Assembly (NCBI GenBank): GCA_964351395.1
Contig: CAYGOF010000006.1
Location: 124,001 to 188,000 of the forward strand
Direction of reading: 5' to 3'
Length of the DNA: 64,000 bases
From: Imperialibacter sp964351395
GTDB lineage: Bacteria; Bacteroidota; Bacteroidia; Cytophagales; Cyclobacteriaceae
Below are positions 33,919 through 42,634 of this stretch, one piece after another. The notes beneath the pieces are model-generated. The model did no database searches. It was given only the letters and a program-made list of their open reading frames with translations, and was not told where the DNA came from. Position 1 is the stretch's first letter. Each line of letters starts with the position of its first letter. The translations under genes and the position numbers were made by a program.

Positions 33919-35733
33919 TTATCGGAGCTTGGTAAAATAGTCTTTGATTAAGGTGGCTTTTTTCAGGCCCACTATTTTTGAAACATCAGTAACTGTACTG
34001 TTTTTGATTTTTTCTACTGACTTGAACTCTGTCAAAAGAAGTGTTTTTGTTTTGTCTCCTATTCCCTGAATATCATCCAGTACTGATTTGATTTGACCTT
34101 TGGATCTTTTGGTTCTATGAAAGGTAATAGCAAAACGATGTGCTTCATCACGTAACTGTTGTATAACTTTTAACGACTCTGATTTTTTTGCAAGGTGAAG
34201 GGGAATTTGGTCTTCTGGAAAATAGAGTTCTTCAAGTTTTTTGGCGATGCCTATTATTGGTATTTTACCATACAAACCAAGTTCTTTTAATGAGGTGACT
34301 GCAGAACTGAGCTGACCTTTTCCACCATCAATTACTATAAGGTTAGTAAGCGGCAGGTTGTCCTCAATTACTCTTTTGTATCGGCGATAAACGATTTCTC
34401 TCATGGACCCGAAATCATCCGGCCCAACGACAGTTTTAATATTAAAATGACGATACTCTTTCTTTGCAGGTTTTCCATTAATGAAGCAGACCATCGACGC
34501 TACCGGGTTGGTGCCCTGTATATTTGAATTGTCGAAGCATTCAATACGACGGGGCATTTCTGTTAGTTTTAGATCATCCTTTAACTGCACTAAGATTCTA
34601 TTCTCTTTGGTCTGACTTTGTAGTTTTTGGTTATACCTTTCTTTTTTGAAAAACAGAGAATTTTTAATCGATAAATCTATCAACTTCTTTTTGTCACCAA
34701 TAATTGGTTGGGTGATGGACAACGAATCATTATAGATTGTTACGGGTATGTTTGTAAGTATTTCTGAGGAAGAGCTTTCATATTTTGTTCTCATGCTAAT
34801 GATGAGCAATTGAAGAATTTCTTCGTCTGTTTCGTCTAGTTTTCTTCTGATTTCTAAAGTATCAGAGATATTGATCATTCCATTGTCTATGCGCATGTAG
34901 TTGATGAAAGCTGAATTTTCATCTGATACTAGTGTGAAGACATCTGTATTGATTATTTTATTACTTACAATGAGAGATTTGGACTGGAATTTTTCTAAAA
35001 GTTCGATTTTGTGCTTGTACTTTTGGGCCTCCTCAAATGCTAATTGTTCAGCAGATAATAGCATTCTGTCTTTAAAATAGTTTCGAACTACGGTAAGGTT
35101 TCCTTTCAGGGCCTCTTTTGATTGGGCGATTTCGTCGACATAATCTTCATGTTTTTGAAGACCTTCGCAAGGACCCAGGCAATTACCGAGATGGTATTCC
35201 AGGCAAACTTTGAATTTCTTTTTTGCTATATTTTGAGGTGATAGATCATAATTGCATGTCCTTATTTTGTAAAGTTGACGAAGGAGTTGTAGAACACTCT
35301 TCATCGCCTTCACACTTGTGTAAGGACCAAAGTATTCTCCCTTAGTCCTGTCGACTTTTCTTGTTGAGATAATTCTGGGAAACCTTTCCTTTAGTATGAC
35401 GATGTAGGGAAAGGTTTTATCATCTTTTAACAAGATGTTATACTTGGGTTGGTTTTCCTTTATGAGGTTATTTTCTAAAAGGAGGGCGTCAAATTCGGAA
35501 TTGACGATTGTAAATTCTATTTCGGCAATTTCACTGACCATTTTTATGGTCTTTCTACTTAGTTGGTTTGAGCTGGTAAAATAGCTAGTGACCCTTTTTT
35601 TTAAATCTTTTGCCTTGCCAACATAGATGAGTTTTCCAATTTTGTTTTTAAAACGGTAAACACCTGGTTCATGTGGAAGCTGGTTTACTTCTTCCTTTCT
35701 ATAGGATGTGAGCGATATTTCACCAATAGGCAT
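33919..35733 (-). CDS. uvrC: UvrABC excinuclease subunit C
   Basis: The 604-aa protein begins with a GIY-YIG nuclease domain (GVYRFKNKIGKLIYVGKAKDLKKR, about 24-47). It continues with a UvrB-interacting region (about 200-235), the RNase H-like nuclease domain (RIECFDNSNIQG, then LIVIDGGKGQL), and a C-terminal helix-hairpin-helix (IQGIGDKTKTLLLTEF). The Cys cluster KVCLEYHLGNCLGPCEG of the iron-sulfur site is present. It makes both incisions in nucleotide excision repair. It starts 3 bp after the PBP1A stop, in one transcript. Confidence 0.96.
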   Translation of the reverse strand: MPIGEISLTSYRKEEVNQLPHEPGVYRFKNKIGKLIYVGKAKDLKKRVTSYFTSSNQLSRKTIKMVSEIAEIEFTIVNSEFDALLLENNLIKENQPKYNILLKDDKTFPYIVILKERFPRIISTRKVDRTKGEYFGPYTSVKAMKSVLQLLRQLYKIRTCNYDLSPQNIAKKKFKVCLEYHLGNCLGPCEGLQKHEDYVDEIAQSKEALKGNLTVVRNYFKDRMLLSAEQLAFEEAQKYKHKIELLEKFQSKSLIVSNKIINTDVFTLVSDENSAFINYMRIDNGMINISDTLEIRRKLDETDEEILQLLIISMRTKYESSSSEILTNIPVTIYNDSLSITQPIIGDKKKLIDLSIKNSLFFKKERYNQKLQSQTKENRILVQLKDDLKLTEMPRRIECFDNSNIQGTNPVASMVCFINGKPAKKEYRHFNIKTVVGPDDFGSMREIVYRRYKRVIEDNLPLTNLIVIDGGKGQLSSAVTSLKELGLYGKIPIIGIAKKLEELYFPEDQIPLHLAKKSESLKVIQQLRDEAHRFAITFHRTKRSKGQIKSVLDDIQGIGDKTKTLLLTEFKSVEKIKNSTVTDVSKIVGLKKATLIKDYFTKLR

Positions 35734-35736
35734 GGT

Positions 35737-38013
35737 TTAAAAAATATCTTCTTCAGAAACCCGGTTAATATCTATTCCAAGTGTATCTGTTTCTTGTGTT
35801 CCGTCGTGCTTAGTGCAATCTAATTCAAAGGATAGTCCGTTAACAGGCATTGGGAATGGGCCCTTTTCGTAACCCAAATCAGGGTCGGCAAAAACCTTTA
35901 ACATGAATTTATTCCAGATAGGCATGGCTGTGCGGGCTCCCTGGCCCATGGCCCAATTCCGAAAGTGTATGCTTCGATCATCACCGCCGACCCAAGCGCC
36001 AGCCACGAGGTCTTTCGTTACACCCATAAACCATCCGTCGGATGCGTTTTGTGTCGTTCCTGTTTTTGCACCTACCTGGTTGTTTGACTTTATTTCGTAA
36101 GATATACGTCCGCCAGTTCCACCGGGTTCCTCTGTAGCGCCTCTTAACATGTAAAGCATTGTATAAGCAGTCTCTTCATTGAGGGCTTCCCTTGTTTGGG
36201 GAACAAAGTCTTGCAAAACTTTTCCGTTCTCGTCTTCAATTCTTGTGACAAAAATTGGTTCAGTCCAAACACCCTGGTTGACAAAAGTAGAATAGGCACC
36301 TACCATTTCATACACCGATACTTCACCGCCAGCACCAAGGCAAAGCGCAGGAACCGGATCGAGTCGACTTTGAATACCAATACGATGAGCATAGTCGACT
36401 ACAGTTTGTGGACCAAGTTTTTTCATCCAGTAAGCGGTGATGGTATTGACACTCCGTGCCATTGCACTTCTTATGGTCATCATTTGACCGGTTGGTGGTC
36501 CTTCGCTATTGTTGGGTGTCCAGGTGGGCGGGTCTTGCCCGGGGAATGTAAATGTTACTGGTGTGTCTGGCACTTCGAAGCAGGGAGTGTAACCGTTGTC
36601 GATAACTGCTGCATACACAAAAGGCTTGATAGTAGAGCCAGGTTGTCGTTTGCCCTGCATCACGTGGTCAAACTGAAAGTATTTGTGATTGATTCCACCT
36701 ACCCAAGCCTTGATGTGACCTGAGTGTGGATCCATGGCCATAAAACCTGCTTGAAGAAAGTGTTTGTAGTATTTAAGGGAGTCATAGGCTGACATCAAAG
36801 TATCTATTTCACCACTCCAACTAAAAACCTTCATTGGGCGCTTTAAATTCAGCAAAATTTCAACCGAGTCAGACTCATTCCCATATTCTTTTACCAGGTT
36901 TCGGTAGTAGCTCGTACGGTGCATCGACGTTTCGATGAAATTTTCCAGTTCTGTGCCATCTTCATTGATCCATGGTGCTCTTCCTTCAAGGTGATTGAAA
37001 AATACTGACTGCAAGGTGTCCATATGCTCGGAAACTGCCTGTTCAGCGTAGTTTTGCATCCTACTGTCGATTGTCGTGTAAATTTTTAGACCATCTTCAA
37101 AAAGATCGTACCCATGTTGCGTCGTCCAGTCCAATAGAAAGTTTCTGATGACTGTACGGAAATAAGTAGCTAGTCCTTCGTTATGACCATCTACTTTGTA
37201 TTGTAATCCAAAGTCTTTGGACCTTAATGTGTCATATGCTTCCTGATTGATCTTGTCAAATTTTCGGAGGTTGTAGAGCACCTCATTACGCTTCCTCATC
37301 GATAATTCTGGATTAAGCACGGGACTATAACGTGTGGGTGCATTGACCAGGCCTACAAGAAGAGCAGCTTCATAATAATTTATTTGCTTAGGTTCTTTGT
37401 TAAAAAAGGTTTTTGCCGCCGCCTTGACACCAAAAGCGTTGCTTCCAAAAGGAACCGTATTCAAGTACATGGCTAGTATTTCTTCCTTGGTATAGTTTTT
37501 CTCCAACTGTACCGCAATGATCCATTCTTTGAACTTGGTAATAATTTGACCCAGGCCAGGTACTGAATGAAGCTTTCCTTTGTTCTCCTGCTCGGTTTTG
37601 TAAAGGTTTTCAGCCAACTGCATAGTGATGGTGCTTCCACCGCCGGCAAAACTGAAGGTAAGTTTGCCTACAACCGCTCTCGCTAGCCCCCTTAAATCAA
37701 TTCCTGAATGGTTGTAGAATCGCATGTCTTCCGTTACCAGTAGAGTTTCTGTGAGCTCTTTAGAGAGCTCATCGTAGGTAACGGGTGTCCTGTTTTCTCT
37801 GAAATATTTTCCCAGAAGTACGTTGTCGGCAGAAAAAAGCTGAGAGGCATGGTCTTCTTCAGGGTTTTCGAGGCTCTGCAAGCCAGGAAGTTCACCAAAA
37901 AGGCCGAAAGAGTTGTTTCCGATCATATTGAAAAACACTGGAATGCCAACCATGGCGGTAATAAAAACCACCCATAGTGTGATCAATAGCCATTTTATTT
38001 TATTGCTCTTCAT
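35737..38013 (-). CDS. Class A penicillin-binding protein 1A
   Basis: The 758-aa bifunctional enzyme has an N-terminal membrane helix (about 8-30), a GT51 transglycosylase domain (catalytic Glu95 in VTEDMRFYNHSGIDLRG; GGSTITMQLAENL), and a transpeptidase domain with Ser460-x-x-Lys463 (PGSTIKPF) and K650-T-G. It polymerises and cross-links peptidoglycan. Its ATG shares one base with the stop of porW/sprE (TAATG), so translation is coupled to that T9SS gene. Confidence 0.95.
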   Translation of the reverse strand: MKSNKIKWLLITLWVVFITAMVGIPVFFNMIGNNSFGLFGELPGLQSLENPEEDHASQLFSADNVLLGKYFRENRTPVTYDELSKELTETLLVTEDMRFYNHSGIDLRGLARAVVGKLTFSFAGGGSTITMQLAENLYKTEQENKGKLHSVPGLGQIITKFKEWIIAVQLEKNYTKEEILAMYLNTVPFGSNAFGVKAAAKTFFNKEPKQINYYEAALLVGLVNAPTRYSPVLNPELSMRKRNEVLYNLRKFDKINQEAYDTLRSKDFGLQYKVDGHNEGLATYFRTVIRNFLLDWTTQHGYDLFEDGLKIYTTIDSRMQNYAEQAVSEHMDTLQSVFFNHLEGRAPWINEDGTELENFIETSMHRTSYYRNLVKEYGNESDSVEILLNLKRPMKVFSWSGEIDTLMSAYDSLKYYKHFLQAGFMAMDPHSGHIKAWVGGINHKYFQFDHVMQGKRQPGSTIKPFVYAAVIDNGYTPCFEVPDTPVTFTFPGQDPPTWTPNNSEGPPTGQMMTIRSAMARSVNTITAYWMKKLGPQTVVDYAHRIGIQSRLDPVPALCLGAGGEVSVYEMVGAYSTFVNQGVWTEPIFVTRIEDENGKVLQDFVPQTREALNEETAYTMLYMLRGATEEPGGTGGRISYEIKSNNQVGAKTGTTQNASDGWFMGVTKDLVAGAWVGGDDRSIHFRNWAMGQGARTAMPIWNKFMLKVFADPDLGYEKGPFPMPVNGLSFELDCTKHDGTQETDTLGIDINRVSEEDIF

Positions 38014-40583
38014 TAATAGTTATTGTTAAAGAAGGTTAAATAAGCGTCCAGGTCCTTTGTCTGATAGAAAACATTAAAGTTTTCTCTGGTAATCACGAAA
38101 TTATAAAATTTTATGGTGTCATATTCCTTAAACAAGGTATTGTTGCTGTTGAATTTGTCATAGAACGACTTAGCTTCTGCTTTTCCGGGAAAGGAATTTA
38201 CCAAAATCATTGAACGTCTTGCGTCCAGGATAAGGTTACCTAAGGTCAAACCCTCGATGCCCATCTCATTTTTGATATAGGTTTCAATTTTTCCAGGGAG
38301 CTCGTCGGGCAACTTTCCATCGGGTGGATAAACTAAAATAAAAAAGTGCATTTGATCGAAATCGGTCTTGAATTTAGCCTTGGCGCTATTGACCAGGTTG
38401 AGCTGAAAATCATCGTAGGCTTGTACCAATGTTTTGGCATAAGGTATCAGTTCGCTTTCCGAATAGGTGGTTATAAAGTTGTTTAGTTCAAATTGATAAC
38501 GGTATACATCGTCGAGTTTGGCAACAAGCATAACATCCAATAGCTTCATATTGTCTGTGAAATCGTTGTCATCGTATCCTGCAAGTCCCTCTTTTGTAAT
38601 CACCTTCGCTTTTTCATACTCGCCAAGTTGGTAGAAGGCGTAAGCTTCTGCATACATTTTCTGAAGCTTGGCAGAAGCGGCAGAACTCTCCTCCCGGTAC
38701 CGGGGATTGATGACAAGTTTGGCAAAAATTGACTCGGGGTACTTTGTTAGTAATTGACGTTCATAGTTGGAATAGATAGCACTGTCAAGCTCCTTATAAA
38801 TTAGATAGAGTTCATAGAGGGCTTCTGGTGCATGTTCGGATTCGGGAAACCGTTCAACCAAAGTATTAAAGGTGATTCCCGCATTTTGCTTTTCGTGCAG
38901 CTGAAAATTATAGATGTTGCCTAGTTGAAAATAGGCCTCTTCAATTTTCCCAAGTGCTTCGTTCTGAGCTGCCTCCGTGAGAGGGAGCGTTTTGATGAGG
39001 TCTTCTTTTGATATAGAGGCAATTGCTTCCTCAGGGTTCGGCTGGGAGGCTTCTTTGGGCTCTTCTATGTTCCTGGCTGTTGCGCTTATTTCACTTTGTT
39101 TCGTTGACCGGCGCCAGTTATCCTCTAATGAGCGATTTCCCCAAACCCTGATAAATTCTGACCTGCCTTGACTAACAGCAGATTGGCTGTAAAAATACCA
39201 CGTACCCTGCTGTTGTGTGCTGATATCTCGTCCTTGCGTTTGAAAATCTAATGCTTGGTTTCCTCTTCTTTTTTTATTGTCTTCAGCAATAGCCTTTTCT
39301 TTTTCTTCTGCTTCAAGAGCTTTTTGCGCAATGTAATTGGTTAAGTAGGCATCTAATTCTTGTTCTGGCATTTTTGCCAGGGTTAGTAGGCTGTCTTGGG
39401 TCTCAATAATGGTTACTTGCTCCACAAAAGCAGTAAGGATTTCTAGTCGTTCGCTCAATTCTTCATAATTGGGCTCGTCTTTTGGAAGCACGGAAAGGGT
39501 GCTGTCGTAGTAGCTTTGTGCCGTTTTGTACTTTTTGAAGTGCTGATAGTATACCTCAGCAAGTTGCAAATAAGAGTACCCTTTTTGCCTGGGGTTTGTG
39601 GTGCTGGATTTAATAGAGTTATTGTAATTTGTGATTGCCTCGTCGTAGTTGCCTTGCTTCAGCTCGAAGTTGGCTAGCTCGTAATATATTTTATCCCTGA
39701 ATTCAATGTTCTTTTCGTCTTTCAGCAGCTTCCGAAAGTACCTTCTTACCGTTTTAAGGTCGTCGGAATTACTTAGCTGGGTAACTGACGCCATGTTCAG
39801 CTTTGCATAAAATGAAAGCTCGTAGGGAGGGTTGTTAACCAAGCACAGCCGGTAGTTCTCGTATGCCAATGCTTCGAATGTAAGTTGTTGATACACCTGC
39901 CCGATTATGAAATATATTTTTGCCCTTTCGTCATGGTTGTTTTCAAGGGGAACGGCCTCCAGTAGGTTTTTGACCATATTGTCAAGATCATTGGTCAGCT
40001 GATAGTAGTGAGCTTTAGCCATCGAGAACACTCTTTTGTTTTCTTTGTTGAGTTCTTCTCGCTCAAGATAGTCCACTACAGCAGTGGCATTATTGTATTC
40101 GCCCGCCTCAACAAATGTTCTGAAAAGCCAAACAAGTGCCAGGTGCCTGATAGCCTTGTCTTTACTTTTAACGTTTATATACTTGAACGTTTCGATCGCA
40201 TTTGGGAAGTCCATACTAAAGAGGCGAGCCTTTCCAACGGTGATATAGCTGTCGTCGACCCACTTGCTATTTTCGTGCCTTTGAATGGCGATAGATGCTT
40301 TTTTTAGAACATCTTCGATCAGGGTCTCGTTAGCGTTGGCAAAAGAAGAATCGATAGCAGAATAGATGGGGAGAATTCTATTATAGTTTTTTTCACCATA
40401 ATTGAGAAGATTTTGCTCTACTTCGAGAATTCTTTCCCTGGCATAGAAATAGGCATTATAATGTGCAGTAGTATTATGATAGGCGTCGCCAACCGGTGTA
40501 AATTTGCTTCCCTTGCAGCCACTTAGGAGGTAGATGATGAGAGCAAAAGAAAGGAATTTGTATAGTGAAATTCGCCGGGTCAA
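38013..40583 (-). CDS. porW: Type IX secretion TPR lipoprotein PorW/SprE
   Basis: The 856-aa precursor has a lipoprotein signal (FALIIYLLSGC-KGSK) and starts at TTG 40583; no in-frame ATG exists before the signal. Many TPR-like helical repeats follow (about 60-400 and 530-690), with a charged low-complexity stretch between (about 425-520). The opening HNTTAHYNAYFYARERI block and C-terminal SPOR-like ILVNSFPGKAEAKSFYDKF region fit SprE/PorW, needed for T9SS function and gliding. The gene is separate from porPKLMN but only about 4 kb away. Confidence 0.85.
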   Translation of the reverse strand: MTRRISLYKFLSFALIIYLLSGCKGSKFTPVGDAYHNTTAHYNAYFYARERILEVEQNLLNYGEKNYNRILPIYSAIDSSFANANETLIEDVLKKASIAIQRHENSKWVDDSYITVGKARLFSMDFPNAIETFKYINVKSKDKAIRHLALVWLFRTFVEAGEYNNATAVVDYLEREELNKENKRVFSMAKAHYYQLTNDLDNMVKNLLEAVPLENNHDERAKIYFIIGQVYQQLTFEALAYENYRLCLVNNPPYELSFYAKLNMASVTQLSNSDDLKTVRRYFRKLLKDEKNIEFRDKIYYELANFELKQGNYDEAITNYNNSIKSSTTNPRQKGYSYLQLAEVYYQHFKKYKTAQSYYDSTLSVLPKDEPNYEELSERLEILTAFVEQVTIIETQDSLLTLAKMPEQELDAYLTNYIAQKALEAEEKEKAIAEDNKKRRGNQALDFQTQGRDISTQQQGTWYFYSQSAVSQGRSEFIRVWGNRSLEDNWRRSTKQSEISATARNIEEPKEASQPNPEEAIASISKEDLIKTLPLTEAAQNEALGKIEEAYFQLGNIYNFQLHEKQNAGITFNTLVERFPESEHAPEALYELYLIYKELDSAIYSNYERQLLTKYPESIFAKLVINPRYREESSAASAKLQKMYAEAYAFYQLGEYEKAKVITKEGLAGYDDNDFTDNMKLLDVMLVAKLDDVYRYQFELNNFITTYSESELIPYAKTLVQAYDDFQLNLVNSAKAKFKTDFDQMHFFILVYPPDGKLPDELPGKIETYIKNEMGIEGLTLGNLILDARRSMILVNSFPGKAEAKSFYDKFNSNNTLFKEYDTIKFYNFVITRENFNVFYQTKDLDAYLTFFNNNY

Positions 40584-40659
40584 ATGAATGAATTTGAATT
40601 GCTAACGCTCAAAAATGCCTCAATAATACATAAAAATAAGAAGGTCTTGTTTTATTCTA

Positions 40660-40667
40660 TAATTTTG
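40660..40667 (+). promoter_or_regulatory. -7 box of the M23 peptidase gene
   Basis: TAATTTTG fits TAnnTTTG exactly and puts the transcript start about 17 nt before the TTG start codon at 40691. It supports that unusual start. A TTG lies only 10 bp upstream, too close for a -33 element. Confidence 0.4.
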
Positions 40668-40690
40668 TAGCTCGCAGAACCGAAAAGGAT

Positions 40691-41566
40691 TTGAAAAATA
40701 AGAAGACATTATCGAGTTGGCTGACTACAGGCTATCTGCTTATCATTAGAAACGAAGAGAACTTCGCTGAAAAAAGCACCATCAGATTCAATTACGCAAG
40801 GCTTTTTCTTCTTGTGTTTTTGATCGTCGCCGTGTTTTTCGGAATTTCTTTTTATCTCACTACCACCATATTGGCCACCTGGTTTGATCCCAGACATCAG
40901 CAAATGGAAACCAATCGTCAACTTGTGAGTCTTTCACTCAAAGTTGATTCCATGGTAGTCGAAATGGATAACAAGGATTTGTTTATTGAGAACCTAAAAA
41001 TGATTGTTTCAGGTGACACTTCTTTTCTTGGAGCGGAGGCAGACTTAAGAGCCACCGAACAGGAACAACGGGCGCTAACCGCTTCGGAGATTGGCGCTGA
41101 GAGAATTGCTCCCATTGATTCTGTTTTTAGGTTGCGGTTTGAGTCGTCCGACAGCGAAGTTCTTCCGGTTAGTTCTTCCCTAGGGTCTGATCTTCAGGAT
41201 ATCTATCTTTTTCAACCTATTTCTGGAATTATCTCTGATCGATTCAATCCAAAGAATAACCACTATGGGACCGATGTAGTAGCAAAAAAAGATGAGCCTG
41301 TGAAATGTGTGGCAGATGGCACGGTGATTATTGCTGATTGGACTCAAAACGACGGGTATGTAATAGGTGTGCAGCATCGAAGCAATCTTATTTCGGTGTA
41401 TAAGCACAATTCGGAATTATTAAAAAACGTTGGTAGTTTTGTAAGCTCGGGCGAGATTATCTCGATCATAGGCAACACTGGTGAATTGACTACAGGACCG
41501 CATCTACACTTTGAACTTTGGCATAATGGCATGCCAGTGGATCCGGAAGAGTTTGTAGCATTTTAA
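40691..41566 (+). CDS. M23-family metallopeptidase, membrane anchored (LytM type)
   Basis: The 291-aa product begins at TTG; the only later Met that could start it would remove the membrane helix (about 38-62). The C-terminal LytM domain has all ligands: His191-x3-Asp195 (NHYGTD), His239 (VYKHN) and His271-Leu-His273 (GPHLHFE). It should cleave peptidoglycan cross-links in the periplasm, or position partners if the N-terminal coil dominates. The start KKTLSSWLTTGYLLIIRNEENFAEK is typical of the Bacteroidota form. A bactofilin gene follows at 9 bp. Confidence 0.92.
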   Translation: MKNKKTLSSWLTTGYLLIIRNEENFAEKSTIRFNYARLFLLVFLIVAVFFGISFYLTTTILATWFDPRHQQMETNRQLVSLSLKVDSMVVEMDNKDLFIENLKMIVSGDTSFLGAEADLRATEQEQRALTASEIGAERIAPIDSVFRLRFESSDSEVLPVSSSLGSDLQDIYLFQPISGIISDRFNPKNNHYGTDVVAKKDEPVKCVADGTVIIADWTQNDGYVIGVQHRSNLISVYKHNSELLKNVGSFVSSGEIISIIGNTGELTTGPHLHFELWHNGMPVDPEEFVAF

Positions 41567-41575
41567 TTTATTATT

Positions 41576-42004
41576 ATGACCATGTTTAACAACAAGGATA
41601 TTAAAGAAGCTGAAGAGCTTAGTAATTCCAGCAATATTATTGGAAAGGGCACCATCCTTCGGGGAGGTATAGAAACCTTCGGGAATATTAGAGTTGAAGG
41701 TAAAGTGGTTGGCGATATCATTACCAAATCAAAGGCAGCTTTCGGTCACTCGTCTTACATCGAGGGCAATGTTCTTGCTCAAAATGCTGAGATTGCTGGC
41801 ACAGTTGATGGCAGGGTCGAAGTATCTGAGATGCTCGTGCTGAAGCCTTCAGCAATTATTAACGGAGACATCGTCACCAATAAATTAGTGATAGAGTCTG
41901 GTGCTACTTTCAATGGCAAATGCCAGATGGGGGTGTCAGTTAAAGAAATTAAGATTGGCGAAAAAGACCCCGAAGAAAGACCGCTTCTTAAAGCCCAGTC
42001 CTGA
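41576..42004 (+). CDS. Bactofilin (polymer-forming cytoskeletal protein)
   Basis: A 142-aa protein with a central bactofilin beta-helix: short hydrophobic repeats such as FGNIRVEGKVVGDI, IEGNVLAQNAEIAGTVDGRVEV and LVLKPSAIINGDIVTNKLVIESGATFNG. Short polar termini flank it. Bactofilins self-assemble into filaments without nucleotides and organise local peptidoglycan work; they are often encoded with an M23 peptidase, as here. Its last 50 bp overlap the next gene in another frame. Confidence 0.92.
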   Translation: MTMFNNKDIKEAEELSNSSNIIGKGTILRGGIETFGNIRVEGKVVGDIITKSKAAFGHSSYIEGNVLAQNAEIAGTVDGRVEVSEMLVLKPSAIINGDIVTNKLVIESGATFNGKCQMGVSVKEIKIGEKDPEERPLLKAQS

Positions 42005-42242
42005 GCAGTCGGCTAAGCAAAAACAAAAGCTATCTGAAAACCAATCTGAAAACCAATCTACTTTTCTGAGGTTTACGGGAATTGGCTTTGAAATGCTTGC
42101 CACTATTGGCGTTGGTGTGGTGGCTGGTTACTATATCGATCGATTTCTTGAGCTGAAGTTCCCTATTTTTTTGCTCACATTGTCGTTTGTCTCATTGTTT
42201 GCATCTCTTTATCTTCTCTACAAGCGACTTCCAAAGGAATAA
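41955..42242 (+). CDS. AtpZ-like F0F1 ATP synthase accessory protein
   Basis: About 95 aa if translation begins at TTG 41955, giving MAKKTPKKDRF; ATGs at 41901 or 41913 are possible but need up to 104 bp overlap with bactofilin. Two membrane helices (LATIGVGVVAGYYIDRFL and FLLTLSFVSLFASLYLLY) carry the G-x-x-x-G-Y-x-x-D signature of AtpZ (PF09527), linked to divalent-cation transport and F0 assembly. A 12-bp tandem repeat (42033-42056) encodes SENQ twice. It ends one base into the next gene's ATG. Confidence 0.8.
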   Translation: MAKKTPKKDRFLKPSPEQSAKQKQKLSENQSENQSTFLRFTGIGFEMLATIGVGVVAGYYIDRFLELKFPIFLLTLSFVSLFASLYLLYKRLPKE

Positions 42243-42634
42243 TGAATAACTACCTCAAGCTATTTCTTTTTACCCTGGTGATTATCGCTTCTTACTTCGC
42301 GTTATCGCTTTCAGCTTTTGGTCAACATTTGCATTCAACCGCTTTGGCTGCTATTGTTTTTTTCGCACTTCAGTCACTTTTATTGCTTTGGGCGGAAAGT
42401 ATCTTCGTGAACAACAACGGTCAAAATTTTGTGCTTTTCGTGATTGGCAGCATATCATTTCGCCTTCTAACAAGTTTAATGGTAGCAATCACCTATCTTG
42501 TAGCAGTTGGCGAAGAAACCACCAGTTTCATACTTACCTTCTTCGCGCTGTATTTATTATTTCTTGGGTTTGAATTATTTACGCTTATGACTAACTTGCG
42601 CTCAAATTCGAAAAGCGTTCAAATTGATGAATGA
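42242..42634 (+). CDS. Four-helix membrane protein in AtpI position
   Basis: A 130-aa protein with four predicted helices (about 5-25, 33-52, 62-86, 93-112) and a polar tail. The place between atpZ and atpB and the general build fit AtpI, the c-ring assembly factor, but the sequence has no firm AtpI motif. Its start overlaps the atpZ stop by one base, and its end overlaps atpB by 8 bp, so all three are coupled. Confidence 0.7.
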   Translation: MNNYLKLFLFTLVIIASYFALSLSAFGQHLHSTALAAIVFFALQSLLLLWAESIFVNNNGQNFVLFVIGSISFRLLTSLMVAITYLVAVGEETTSFILTFFALYLLFLGFELFTLMTNLRSNSKSVQIDE

